From positions 1 to 64,000 of the forward strand of contig WUUP01000008.1 of assembly GCA_009833045.1 (NCBI GenBank): a stretch of DNA of 64,000 nucleotides. The letters are read 5' to 3'. The stretch is from Saprospirales bacterium GYS_P2D. GTDB lineage: Bacteria; Bacteroidota; Bacteroidia; Chitinophagales; Saprospiraceae. Below, piece after piece: positions 17,348 through 25,382 of the stretch (the stretch's first letter is position 1; every line of letters starts with the position of its first letter). A model generated the notes under the pieces. It had not been told where the DNA came from, did no database searches, and saw only the letters and a program-made list of their open reading frames with translations. Both the position numbers and the translations under genes were made by a program.

Positions 17348-17558
17348 TTGGATTGCCCCTATGATATTTAATCTCATTTGGAGAGAATGAACCCTTCTAT
17401 TTAATGCTCCTGCATTGGGTTGGGAGAGCTTAGCCAGAATTATGTGTATTGGTTTGAGAAAAACGTTCAACTTTCATAGGAAGTACTGGATATGGCTTTT
17501 AAAATAAATATGTAGTTGGTTAAGAATTTGTGGCCAATTGAATCTTCTCTTCTTCCAT
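17348..17558. other. Intergenic region, nothing recognised
   Basis: About 210 bp between convergent genes. No convincing hairpin with T tract, small ORF or repeat was seen. Confidence 0.5.
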
Positions 17559-18074
17559 TTATCCGTAATTCTGGCAAATTCCAGTAATCAATTTACTGTT
17601 ATTTACAGACTCTATTATGTAATGTAGCTCTATATGAGTCTGATTTTTAAATATTCTACCAGATACTTCAAATCTTTTAAATTTCGGATTTGGATCAAGG
17701 GGAATGATAAATTTTTCTTTAGTAGAATTGTCATTTCTGATAATGTAGAGAATTGAATTTATGATGATATACTGCTCCAAGGGAGTTGAGTCGGATAGGG
17801 CAATCCATGGATTTGAATCGATATGCCAATATCCTGTTCCTGTATCAAAATTCCGCATTTGGATTTCTGCTGTATTTCCGTTTCTTTTTATGACAACTGA
17901 TCCAATTTCCTCATATGAAGATGTATCTTTTAGCGATATGATTGATTCTACTATAGTTTGTTGATTAAGCTCATAGCTATAAACTTTATGTTGATTACAG
18001 CTTGTATATAGAAATAGGCTCGAAAGTAAAATGAGGAGTCTGTTCGAGAATGGACCTTGGAAATTATACTCCAT
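17559..18074 (-). CDS. Hypothetical lipoprotein
   Basis: About 171 residues from the internal ATG chosen here, which gives a sensible signal peptide (NRLLILLSSLFLYTSC) with lipobox Cys. An upstream ATG at 18098 would add eight residues and overlap the preceding gene by 13 bp. The mature part is beta-rich with no family recognised. It lies directly downstream of another lipoprotein gene on the same strand. Confidence 0.6.
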   Translation of the reverse strand: MEYNFQGPFSNRLLILLSSLFLYTSCNQHKVYSYELNQQTIVESIISLKDTSSYEEIGSVVIKRNGNTAEIQMRNFDTGTGYWHIDSNPWIALSDSTPLEQYIIINSILYIIRNDNSTKEKFIIPLDPNPKFKRFEVSGRIFKNQTHIELHYIIESVNNSKLITGICQNYG

Positions 18075-18085
18075 TCTGAATTTAT

Positions 18086-18613
18086 CTAATTTGTGCATTT
18101 CCTAAATCTTATTTCTGGCAGTTCGTCAATGTTGATTTGCCAATTCTGTAATGCGCTATAGATAACTTCCTTTTGTGAATTGCAGAATTCATGGTTTTTA
18201 AATCCTTCTCTAAATGATGTAAATAATGAGCTACCTTCTAAAGTCCCGTTTTGTATTTCTCTCGTTAAAACCTTAATGGTTTCATCCTCAAAGAATAATT
18301 GTGGTTCGATTTGTCCAATATGGAAGCAGGTTATGAAAACAGCCCAATTTCGGCAAGAATCAATCCCTGAAGCATCTAACCTTCCCATTTCCGGAAACCT
18401 GTTTGTTTTCGCATAGTCGATTAAATCTTTGAAATTCTCCTTTATTAACTCTTTTCTTTTATTTCGATCAGATGCTACTTTTATCGCATCAGAAGTGTTA
18501 GTGTTGACATGTGATTGATCAAGCTCCAACATTTTGCAGTAGTCAAGCTCTTTACTCTGACATCCAAATAAGGTAAGAAGCACTATTATTGATATTCCCA
18601 CTTTCCCCTTCAT
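18086..18613 (-). CDS. Hypothetical lipoprotein
   Basis: 175 residues with leader and lipobox (VLLTLFGCQSK, Cys 18). The mature protein is helical and polar with several Cys (SCRNWAVFITCFH, NHEFCNSQ, FRKCTN) that could form disulphides. No family recognised. Forms a two-gene unit with the next lipoprotein. Confidence 0.6.
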   Translation of the reverse strand: MKGKVGISIIVLLTLFGCQSKELDYCKMLELDQSHVNTNTSDAIKVASDRNKRKELIKENFKDLIDYAKTNRFPEMGRLDASGIDSCRNWAVFITCFHIGQIEPQLFFEDETIKVLTREIQNGTLEGSSLFTSFREGFKNHEFCNSQKEVIYSALQNWQINIDELPEIRFRKCTN

Positions 18614-18927
18614 ATTGGTAGCAATACTTATTAAGTCTTTATTGTTTGGACCATTCTTCTAATGTAAATCATTCCATCCATAATTCGAGTTTCGGATAGT
18701 TATTTGAATAATATTTTTTATCCAAACGGTCAGTACAAATATTATGATATAAGACTATAAGGCGACATATGCGAATATATCTGATTATAACCGTAAGTAA
18801 ACGGATATAAACCGAATCTCATTTGGATATGCCCTCACCTTTGTCTCAGCGACATTGTTCATCGCTACTATATCAAAATTTTTGTTTTACCCGTCACGCT
18901 AATATCGTGATACAAATCTTTCTAAAA
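18614..18927. other. AT-rich intergenic region upstream of ssb
   Basis: About 310 bp between the divergent lipoprotein and ssb genes. It should hold both promoters, but no element is clear enough to call. An AGCGA-N9-TCGCT inverted repeat (18848-18866) lies about 60 bp before the ssb start. An in-frame ATG at 18823 exists, but the extension does not resemble SSB. Confidence 0.4.
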
Positions 18928-19263
18928 ATGAATACTTTAAGAAATCAAGTACAGCTCATCGGACACCTCGGACAGACTCCTGAGCTCAAGTCTTTTGATA
19001 ATGGTGTAGCACTCATGAAGGCGCCTCTCGCCACTAATGACTACTACAAGAATAATAAAGGTGAGAAAATGCAGGATACTCAATGGCACAATATCATCGC
19101 CTGGGGCAAGACAGCCGAATACTTCAAGCAAGCCATGGATAAAGGAGATGAGGTCGCAGTGAAAGGCAAACTCGTACATCGCAAATATGAAGATGCTCAG
19201 GGGAATACCAGATACGTCTCAGAAGTAGTAGTGAGCGAGTTTATGAAGCTCGGTTCTAAGTAG
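18928..19263 (+). CDS. ssb: Single-stranded DNA-binding protein
   Basis: A 111-residue OB-fold protein starting MNTLRNQVQLIGHLG, with typical SSB blocks (ATNDYYKNNKGE, TQWHNIIAWGKTAEYF, GDEVAVKGKLVHRKYEDAQG). The start is placed at 18928 because the 35 residues before it do not resemble SSB. It is short: no long Gly-rich linker and no acidic DDDIPF tip, ending instead in EFMKLGSK. So it may be an accessory SSB rather than the main replication SSB. Confidence 0.9.
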   Translation: MNTLRNQVQLIGHLGQTPELKSFDNGVALMKAPLATNDYYKNNKGEKMQDTQWHNIIAWGKTAEYFKQAMDKGDEVAVKGKLVHRKYEDAQGNTRYVSEVVVSEFMKLGSK

Positions 19264-19298
19264 ATGGCTTCTTCTTCGAGTGGAGATATTGGCAGCGT

Positions 19299-19371
19299 GA
19301 GTTATAGGATCGGATCCTATAACTCATTTTACGGTGATTTATGAGTTATAGAAATGTTTTCTATAACTCAT
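19299..19371. repeat. Two adjacent near-perfect inverted repeats sharing TGAGTTATA
   Basis: The first palindrome (19299-19325) has a 13-bp arm GAGTTATAGGATC around one base. The second (19341-19371) has a 14-bp arm ATGAGTTATAGAAA around three bases. Both use the same GAGTTATA/TATAACTC ends, so four copies of that octamer lie in 73 bp. They sit between the convergent ssb and anti-sigma genes, so a bidirectional terminator is the simplest reading, although no strong T tract follows either. Confidence 0.75.
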
Positions 19372-19390
19372 AGAGTGTTTTAAATAGCCT

Positions 19391-19885
19391 CTACATCATC
19401 TTCAGACTCATCCCCCGACGTAGCGTCTGATCCATGATATAGATCATCGGCAGTGCGATGAGAGACAGGACGATCATCAATATGCCATACTCAGAGGTCG
19501 GTAGTGAGATAGCATCTGCCCAGCGCACATACGGGGCTATCTGATCAAAGTATCCTTCGCCTTGAGCGTCCTGGCTGAGAAAGTAAGTAGCCACAGTCAT
19601 TACAGCTAAGAAGGCTCCAAATATGACCAAAGGACGGTAGCTCATCTCAGGTACGGTGATCTTAGATTGAGTAGTCCTGGCACGGTTCATCGTAAGGCTG
19701 ATTAGGTCATCAGGGGCCTTGACGACGGCTTGATCAGTAAGTAGGGCATGAGTTTTTTGGGCAGCGGTGAGCTCAGCGGCGAATGCCGGTGTAGCTCTCC
19801 ATTCTCGGACTTGAGATAGCTCTCCAGGTGTGCAGTCTCCGTCGAGGTATTTCCAGATGATTACTTCTTGTTCTTGACTGATCAT
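19391..19885 (-). CDS. Putative anti-sigma factor (membrane protein)
   Basis: 164 residues. The cytoplasmic N-terminus has the pattern WKYLDGDCTPGELSQVREW, typical of Bacteroidota anti-sigma/FecR-like N-terminal domains, followed by two hydrophobic helices (about 82-102 and 131-150). It overlaps the sigma gene by 4 bp (ATGA), the usual sigma/anti-sigma arrangement. It lacks an obvious zinc motif (HxxxCxxC). Confidence 0.8.
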   Translation of the reverse strand: MISQEQEVIIWKYLDGDCTPGELSQVREWRATPAFAAELTAAQKTHALLTDQAVVKAPDDLISLTMNRARTTQSKITVPEMSYRPLVIFGAFLAVMTVATYFLSQDAQGEGYFDQIAPYVRWADAISLPTSEYGILMIVLSLIALPMIYIMDQTLRRGMSLKMM

Positions 19886-20442
19886 GATTGGATGTATTCT
19901 ATTAGTTGGTCAGAGGATTGTGTCATCATATTCTTCAGGGCCTTTCGGCTTCTGTGGAGTTTTACTTTTAGGTTGCTCACAGAGAGCGTAGTGATTTCAG
20001 CGATCTCTTGTATGTTCAGTTCTTTGAGATAGTACATTTTGATGATGGCCGCATCTTCGGGCTTGAGCTGTAGGAGATATCGGTGTAGTTGCTGAGATAG
20101 CTCTTTTTGTTCGACAGACCGGCTGCTTGAGATATCGCTCTGTGGAGTGTGAGCAGCGCTGATATCATCGAGGTTAGCATTGTCTTTTCGCTTTCGGATA
20201 TAGTCCAGACCTGTACGGTAGGCGATGGTATATAGCCATGTACTCAGCATAGACTCACGCTGATACTGTCCGATCGATCTGAAAGCCTTGAGAAACGTAT
20301 CCTGAGCCGCCTCCGGCGCCTCCTGAGGTCGTAGCATGCCATGCAGTATACTATAGACATAGTCTTGGTACTGACTCATGAATGCAGCGAGAGCTATCGT
20401 ATCACCTCGCTCCATCCTTTTTATCATGGCATCTTCTGTCAT
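19882..20442 (-). CDS. ECF-type RNA polymerase sigma factor
   Basis: 186 residues. Region 2 (YQDYVYSILHGML, AAQDTFLKAFRSIGQY, STWLYTIAYRTGLDYIRKRK) and region 4 (LKPEDAAIIKMYYLKELNIQ, EIAEITTLSVSNLKVKLHRS) are clear. No extra domain. It should direct transcription under control of the overlapping membrane anti-sigma factor. Its own promoter region carries an ECF-like TGTAACC-N16-CGTCA element, consistent with autoregulation. Confidence 0.93.
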   Translation of the reverse strand: MTEDAMIKRMERGDTIALAAFMSQYQDYVYSILHGMLRPQEAPEAAQDTFLKAFRSIGQYQRESMLSTWLYTIAYRTGLDYIRKRKDNANLDDISAAHTPQSDISSSRSVEQKELSQQLHRYLLQLKPEDAAIIKMYYLKELNIQEIAEITTLSVSNLKVKLHRSRKALKNMMTQSSDQLIEYIQS

Positions 20443-20464
20443 CTATCTGCGCATTCGTGGGCTG

Positions 20465-20492
20465 TGACGAGATCTATTAGTCGATGGTTACA
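20465..20492 (-). promoter_or_regulatory. Putative ECF-type promoter of the sigma/anti-sigma operon
   Basis: On the minus strand TGTAACC (-35) is followed by exactly 16 bases and CGTCA (-10), ending 23 bp before the sigma start codon. It resembles ECF consensus elements (GTAAC/GGAAC ... CGTC). The same two boxes with the same spacing recur on the opposite strand for the divergent gene. Confidence 0.7.
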
Positions 20493-20525
20493 GAATCTGA
20501 TAAGGAAATAATTTTTTACATTTTT

Positions 20526-20553
20526 TGTAACCGACAAAAAAGTGAGCTCGTCA
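20526..20553 (+). promoter_or_regulatory. Putative ECF-type promoter of the divergent membrane-protein gene
   Basis: TGTAACC, 16 bases, CGTCA on the plus strand, ending 50 bp before the ATG at 20604. Box sequences and spacing are identical to the minus-strand element at 20465-20492, while the spacer sequences differ. This points to shared recognition by the neighbouring ECF sigma factor. Confidence 0.7.
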
Positions 20554-20603
20554 GAGCTGCGTATAATCATTTATCACTTAGTTTTTCTAAAATATTCAAT
20601 TCT

Positions 20604-20945
20604 ATGGAAGGTACAGAAGTAATGGCGATGTTATGCTTTTTTGGATTTTTGGGCTTCGCTATATATATGTTTTTCAGCACTCGACATCGTGAACGTATGG
20701 CATTGATAGAGTCAGGCCAAGATGCTGGTATATTCAATCGGACCAGCAAATCTCTTTCTTCTCTTAAGTGGGGATTAGTGATGGTGGCTATAGGACTTGG
20801 TCTGGGTATTGGTATCACTACAGATATCAGTATGGACAATGATGGACCTGTGATCACCTTTCCTGCAGTCTTTATTTGTGCAGGTATGGCATTGCTCATC
20901 TTTTACTATCTTACTCGAGATACTAAAGAGGATGACACGGTTTAG
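20604..20945 (+). CDS. Small membrane protein, DUF6249-like
   Basis: 113 residues from the ATG at 20604. A longer frame from 20484 would run through the putative promoter and is rejected. Three hydrophobic segments (about 7-22, 56-72, 86-104), with a cytoplasmic ERMALIESGQD segment after the first, as in DUF6249-type proteins often found beside Bacteroidota sigma factors. Divergent from the ECF sigma operon and apparently under the same type of promoter, so it is a likely regulon member or feedback component. Confidence 0.75.
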   Translation: MEGTEVMAMLCFFGFLGFAIYMFFSTRHRERMALIESGQDAGIFNRTSKSLSSLKWGLVMVAIGLGLGIGITTDISMDNDGPVITFPAVFICAGMALLIFYYLTRDTKEDDTV

Positions 20946-21032
20946 AGGATTTTCGTCAATTCTTGTATCCTCATTTTGATGGTTTTGTGAGTGAGTATGC
21001 TTTTATTGCATAGATAGATATCTACTATCACT

Positions 21033-21848
21033 ATGCACACTATTGAGACCATCGGCGGATCAGGCCCCGACTTATTGTTTCTTCATGCCAATGCCTATCC
21101 GCCAGGCTGTTATGGGCAGTTTTTGCTCCAGTTACGGCAGCATTTCACGATACATATATTTAGGCAGCGGCCGATTTGGGAGGGTAGTGATCCCAGTCGA
21201 TTTAGCTCGTGGCAGGTCTTAGCTGATGATTTGATAGAGGCATTAGAGAGCTCTGGGCTTTCGCCGAAAGTAGTAGCAGGACATAGTATGGGAGCAGTCG
21301 CAGCGTGGATGTCATCTATCAAAAGGCCTGATCTTTTCAGCCAGTTGGTATTGATAGATCCGGTTTTTTTACCTGCTAAGATGACTCGATGGAATCCATG
21401 GATACCGCACTGGCTCAAGAAAAAGATGATCCCTCTGATCAAGATTGCCTCTCGACGTCGTGATCGCTGGCCCGATAGAGATTCAGCTCGAGAGCATTTG
21501 GGTAGTAAGAAAGTCTTTAAGCGATTTGATACAGCGGCCTTTGATGATTTTATCGCTCATGGTCTACGGATGCATGGCGATGAGCTGACGCTGAGCTATC
21601 CTCGAGCTTGGGAGGCACGGATCTACGCTACAGCGCCCAATGTCTGGCCGCTTATGTCCAGATCTACCATACCTGCATATCTGATCAAGGCACAATACTC
21701 TGACGTGATATTTGGCGATACTTGGCCTCGGCTACAGGAGCGTCTTCCCCATGCGACCTTTTATGAGATGCCCAAAGTCGGACACCTCATGCCGATGGAG
21801 GCACCAGAGAGATTAGCTCGACATATCGTGGAGGCTTTAGTAGATTAG
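21033..21848 (+). CDS. Alpha/beta hydrolase
   Basis: 271 residues. Oxyanion region LLFLHANAYPPGCY, nucleophile elbow Ser85 (VAGHSMGAVAAW), C-terminal His251 (VGHLMPMEAP), with a basic helical cap (about 125-185). HAN in place of HG at the oxyanion site is common in one subgroup of epoxide hydrolase/esterase-like enzymes. Substrate unknown. Its stop overlaps that of the convergent coiled-coil gene by 4 bp. Confidence 0.87.
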   Translation: MHTIETIGGSGPDLLFLHANAYPPGCYGQFLLQLRQHFTIHIFRQRPIWEGSDPSRFSSWQVLADDLIEALESSGLSPKVVAGHSMGAVAAWMSSIKRPDLFSQLVLIDPVFLPAKMTRWNPWIPHWLKKKMIPLIKIASRRRDRWPDRDSAREHLGSKKVFKRFDTAAFDDFIAHGLRMHGDELTLSYPRAWEARIYATAPNVWPLMSRSTIPAYLIKAQYSDVIFGDTWPRLQERLPHATFYEMPKVGHLMPMEAPERLARHIVEALVD

Positions 21849-22786
21849 CTTTTATCTGCATTCGGATCGATCTTTTTGATCTTGGCTTTACCTTTTTTCT
21901 TGGTCTTATTTCGAGTTTTTTTCGAGGTGATAGTCGGCAGTTTATCGCCGAGTATTTTACGTAGTTTTTTGAAGTCGATAGACTCTTTGACTTCGACCTC
22001 TTTAGTGATTTCGACGGGTATTTCTTTGATGATTTGGATCGGCTCTTTTGATTTTTGGAGCTTTTTTACTTCATCCAGTTGTTTATTATAGCTGAGGACG
22101 AGTTTGTTATACTTACTACGTAGCTTTTGGTATTTGGATTTACGTTTTTTGACCTCTTCTTTGAGGATTTCGTTTTTGTTTTCGAGTTTTTGTATAAGTG
22201 TTTCGTATTCGCTGATCTCCATGTCCACCACATCGGCGATGATATAGCTTGGAGTGATTTCTTCGTCGAGCGGATCTACTGTGGATTCATTTTCTTCGAC
22301 GTCTTCTACATCGCTCGAGGCGAATGCTAAGGTGCCAGAATCTGTGTTATCGATTTCTTGGGTGGTTGAGATGATCTCGGTATCTATATCATCGACTTCA
22401 GACTCCATACTATCTGCTGCAGAGTGCGTGTTCATTATCTCAGTAGAAGGATCAGGCGCACCAGCATCTACCTGTGCGATGCCGATTTGATGAGTCGTTC
22501 GTTCTTTCTCTTTGAGTTCATTTTGGAGCTGTTCGATTTGGAGTTTTTGGTCGTAGCTGCTCACTCGGAGATTTTGGTTTTCGTCACGCAGCAGTGTTAG
22601 CTGAGATTTATAGTCTTGATCTGCCTTGTCAAGTTTTTCTGACAGCATGAGATACTGATGATTTTTATCCTTTATCAGAATATCCTTTTCTTCTATTTTC
22701 TCTCTCATGAAGTAATCCTTGAGAAACCATCCTATGATTCCCGAAAGGAGAGCGAATAAAAACGGCAGCCAAAAACACATACTCAT
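21845..22786 (-). CDS. Single-pass membrane protein with long coiled coil
   Basis: About 313 residues from the ATG at 22786, which puts the transmembrane helix (FWLPFLFALLSGIIGWFL) right at the N-terminus; an ATG at 22873 adds 29 residues with no such logic. Then two coiled-coil stretches (about 25-90 and 185-245), an acidic Ser/Asp/Thr linker between them and a very basic C-tail (KKTRNKTKKKGKAKIKK). Looks like a structural or scaffolding protein. No family recognised. Divergent from the MoxR/VWA operon. Confidence 0.65.
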   Translation of the reverse strand: MSMCFWLPFLFALLSGIIGWFLKDYFMREKIEEKDILIKDKNHQYLMLSEKLDKADQDYKSQLTLLRDENQNLRVSSYDQKLQIEQLQNELKEKERTTHQIGIAQVDAGAPDPSTEIMNTHSAADSMESEVDDIDTEIISTTQEIDNTDSGTLAFASSDVEDVEENESTVDPLDEEITPSYIIADVVDMEISEYETLIQKLENKNEILKEEVKKRKSKYQKLRSKYNKLVLSYNKQLDEVKKLQKSKEPIQIIKEIPVEITKEVEVKESIDFKKLRKILGDKLPTITSKKTRNKTKKKGKAKIKKIDPNADKS

Positions 22787-22966
22787 ATCGATTAATTTTT
22801 TCTTGTCTCGAGAAATGCACTTTGAGATCATGAGTGCTCTGACAATATAATGAGATATCCGATAGGTGTCCACATGAATATCAAAAATGGCGCAACAGTG
22901 ATAGCTCGCTGACGGTTGTTCAATTAAAAAAAGGGAGAAACCTCAAATACCAATTATTTTCGGAGC

Positions 22967-23884
22967 ATGGCAGAAACAAGTTTTTGGACAGGATCAGAGA
23001 GTTATCTCTGCGATAGAGAGTTAGCACAGGCATTTCACATGGCGAGAGTACTGGGGATGCCGCTATTGATAGAAGGGGAGCCAGGTACTGGTAAGACTGA
23101 ACTACCGCTCCAATATGCTAAGAATAAAGATCTCGAGCTACATGTATACCCAGTGGGGTCTAAGAGTACGGTGGATCAATTCGTAGCAAAATTTGACCAC
23201 GTCAAGTATCTCCGTGATAGTCAGATCGAAGTGCTCAATGCGCAGCGTGAGGAGAAAGGACTCGGTACTAAGCTCAGTTCAGGAGGTCGTAGTACCGAAG
23301 TGCTGGATGACTACGTGCTCCTCGGCCCTGCGGCTAAAGCGTATAGCTCACCTAACTCGGTACTACTGATCGATGAGATAGATAAGGCGCCGAGAGAATT
23401 TCCCAATGATTTGCTCTATGCATTGAGCCATAGAAAGTTCGTCATGCCTGAGTCTGGCAAGATCATCTCGGTATCAGAAGAAGATATGCCAGCGATCGTT
23501 ATCACCAGTAATCGAGAGCAGGAGTTACCGACAGCATTCAAAGGGAGATGTATCTATCACTATATCTCATTTCCAGGTCCTGAGATCATGCGTGAGATCG
23601 TGGCAAAGCATTATAATGATGTAGATGATGAGATCGTAGGCAAAGCGATAGAGATGTTTTATCAGCTACGTCAGCTGGGGCTTGAGCGATCACCATCTAC
23701 TCGAGAATTGCTTAATTGGCTGAAGTACCTCAAGACCTTCGCTAAAGAAGATACGATCAAAAAAATACAAGAACTCGATGGACTCGGAGCACTCGTCAAG
23801 ACGCAGGATGATGTCAAGCGAGTCAAGCGAAACATGGATCTCCCGGGAGGAGGATTCTCTGAGTCTAAGCGTTTTTATCAATAA
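22967..23884 (+). CDS. MoxR-family AAA+ ATPase
   Basis: 305 residues. Walker A GEPGTGKTE (about 37-45), Walker B LLIDEIDKAPREF (about 129-141), sensor 1 (VITSNREQELPTAFKGRC) and sensor 2 region (RSPSTRELLNWL). MoxR ATPases work with VWA-domain partners as chaperones or activators of protein complexes. Followed after 14 bp by a VWA gene, confirming the usual pairing. Confidence 0.93.
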   Translation: MAETSFWTGSESYLCDRELAQAFHMARVLGMPLLIEGEPGTGKTELPLQYAKNKDLELHVYPVGSKSTVDQFVAKFDHVKYLRDSQIEVLNAQREEKGLGTKLSSGGRSTEVLDDYVLLGPAAKAYSSPNSVLLIDEIDKAPREFPNDLLYALSHRKFVMPESGKIISVSEEDMPAIVITSNREQELPTAFKGRCIYHYISFPGPEIMREIVAKHYNDVDDEIVGKAIEMFYQLRQLGLERSPSTRELLNWLKYLKTFAKEDTIKKIQELDGLGALVKTQDDVKRVKRNMDLPGGGFSESKRFYQ

Positions 23885-23898
23885 AAGAATAAGAGTCT

Positions 23899-25233
23899 AT
23901 GTTTGAGAGCTTTCCAGAAGTATGCCGCAGTTTTGGTGTGCCTGCCGATGTCAGGTCGCTACTCTTATTGCGCAAAGCAATGGAAAGAGATCTCATACAT
24001 ACTGTGGGGGATATCTACTCGCTGATGAAAGGAGCATTGGTAAAAGATCCAACTCATATTGGTCCATTTACTCAGGCTTTTTATTCCTATTTCGTCGGCG
24101 TAGATGTCAATCCTGGTGAGCGACTCAGCGATGCGATAGAGCGGTCTCAGACTTTTCAGGACTGGCTGGATGACTTCATCAAGGTAGATGAGGAGCGAGT
24201 CAATATGAATATGGACGAGCTCATCGAGCGTTTTCTCGATGAGGTGCATACCACGAGCTATGATATAAAGCGGGTCCTCGATGGCGAGGATATCCTCGAA
24301 AATGATAATCCTGATCTAAAGGATCGAGCTGGAGACGGTGATGACGCAGCGAATGCTGAGCGACTGTTGGACCGAGCTGCGGACTACCGATTTGTAGATC
24401 TGGAGGAGCTCCGACGTAGGATGGAGCGAGTCATGGAGCAGCAGAAGGGCAAGCACAGTGGAGGCTCACACTGGATCGGTACAGGTGGTGTATCTCCCTA
24501 TGGACATGGTGGTGCTGCTATGGGCGGTATCCGTGTCGGAGGATCTGGAGGTGGCAAGATGGCACGCCAGGTATTCGATGATCCACAGTATTATCCAGTC
24601 GATATAGATGCTCACATCAGTGATGACAATATCGATGCGACGCTGGCATCTCTCAAGGGGGTACTCGAAGAAACCAATGAAATGCTTCTCGATATCCCAT
24701 TGACCGTCAAGACGGGTGTCAAAGAAGGAGGCCTATTCCTACCGATAGAGCTCGAGAAGACTAATGATAAACTACAGGTGATCCTCCTCATCGACAATGG
24801 GGGCTACTCCATGGACTACTATATCCGTCCTGTACAGGCCCTCTTCAAGAAGATGAAGACTCGTTATGCCCACGATCTGGAGACCTACTATTTTCATAAT
24901 ACGATCTATAAGTATGTCTATGAGGATGAGCGTCGTACTCGGCCGATACCTATCGAGCGAGTACTGAGCAAAGATCCTAACTATCGAGTATTCGTGATCG
25001 GAGATGCGGCGATGGCTCCATATGAGCTGCATGAGGGTAGTGTGATCGCTTGGGGGCGCTTCTCTGAGAAATTTAAGAAGATCGCTTGGCTCAATCCTGT
25101 ATCGGAGAAGCACTGGAGTATCACCTTCACGACGACTATCCTGAAGCGGATCATACCGATGTACTCTATGACTCCTCGAGGTATCGAGAAGGCGATACAG
25201 GAGATGAACAAGAAGAAAAATGCTGGCGGCTAA
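23899..25233 (+). CDS. VWA-domain protein, CoxE-like partner of MoxR
   Basis: 444 residues. An alpha-helical N-terminus typical of CoxE-like proteins (SFGVPADVRSLLLLRKAMER), a Gly-rich linker (about 190-218) and a C-terminal VWA domain (about 290-420). The MIDAS loop reads LLIDNGGYSMD, so the first DxSxS Ser is Gly and the loop carries an extra residue; I recall this DNGGxSMD form from a subfamily of such proteins. Probably forms a cytoplasmic complex with the ATPase; the client is unknown. Ends 4 bp into the convergent sorting-tail remnant. Confidence 0.88.
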   Translation: MFESFPEVCRSFGVPADVRSLLLLRKAMERDLIHTVGDIYSLMKGALVKDPTHIGPFTQAFYSYFVGVDVNPGERLSDAIERSQTFQDWLDDFIKVDEERVNMNMDELIERFLDEVHTTSYDIKRVLDGEDILENDNPDLKDRAGDGDDAANAERLLDRAADYRFVDLEELRRRMERVMEQQKGKHSGGSHWIGTGGVSPYGHGGAAMGGIRVGGSGGGKMARQVFDDPQYYPVDIDAHISDDNIDATLASLKGVLEETNEMLLDIPLTVKTGVKEGGLFLPIELEKTNDKLQVILLIDNGGYSMDYYIRPVQALFKKMKTRYAHDLETYYFHNTIYKYVYEDERRTRPIPIERVLSKDPNYRVFVIGDAAMAPYELHEGSVIAWGRFSEKFKKIAWLNPVSEKHWSITFTTTILKRIIPMYSMTPRGIEKAIQEMNKKKNAGG

Positions 25234-25382
25234 GCCACTTGACTGCTACCTACTTTCGCTACAGCGATAACCCTGATACTCGCTAATCCTACTATCAATA
25301 GGACTAATCCTAATAGAATCAATGCCCACTCTGAGAGAACGGGTATCGGCTCCACAGGGATAGGGATAAAGTCATGAGCCTG
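25230..25382 (-). pseudogene. In-frame IPTL-CTERM-like sorting tail, cut off by an amber codon
   Basis: Directly after the TAG stop of the metalloprotease gene, the same frame stays open for 50 codons and ends in TAG at 25230, 4 bp into the VWA gene. It encodes a Pro-rich spacer (FIPIPVEPIPV), a signature close to IPTL-CTERM (PVLSEWALILLGL), a hydrophobic helix (LVLLIVGLASIRV) and a short tail with one Arg and one Lys. This is the expected C-terminal surface-sorting module of the upstream protein. It is cut off by a nonsense codon, unless read through or a sequencing error. Confidence 0.8.

Noticed and set aside
18823-18927. N-terminal extension of SSB (35 residues)
   Set aside because: The added segment has no SSB character and contains promoter-like AT-rich DNA; the OB fold starts at 18928.
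20484-20603. N-terminal extension of the DUF6249-like protein
   Set aside because: It would place coding sequence across the ECF-type promoter at 20526-20553, and its composition is unlike the mature protein.
23899-25233. VWA protein as part of a bacterial conflict or ternary MoxR-vWA-effector system
   Set aside because: Only the common MoxR/CoxE-like pair is seen; no effector, nuclease or toxin gene lies nearby.
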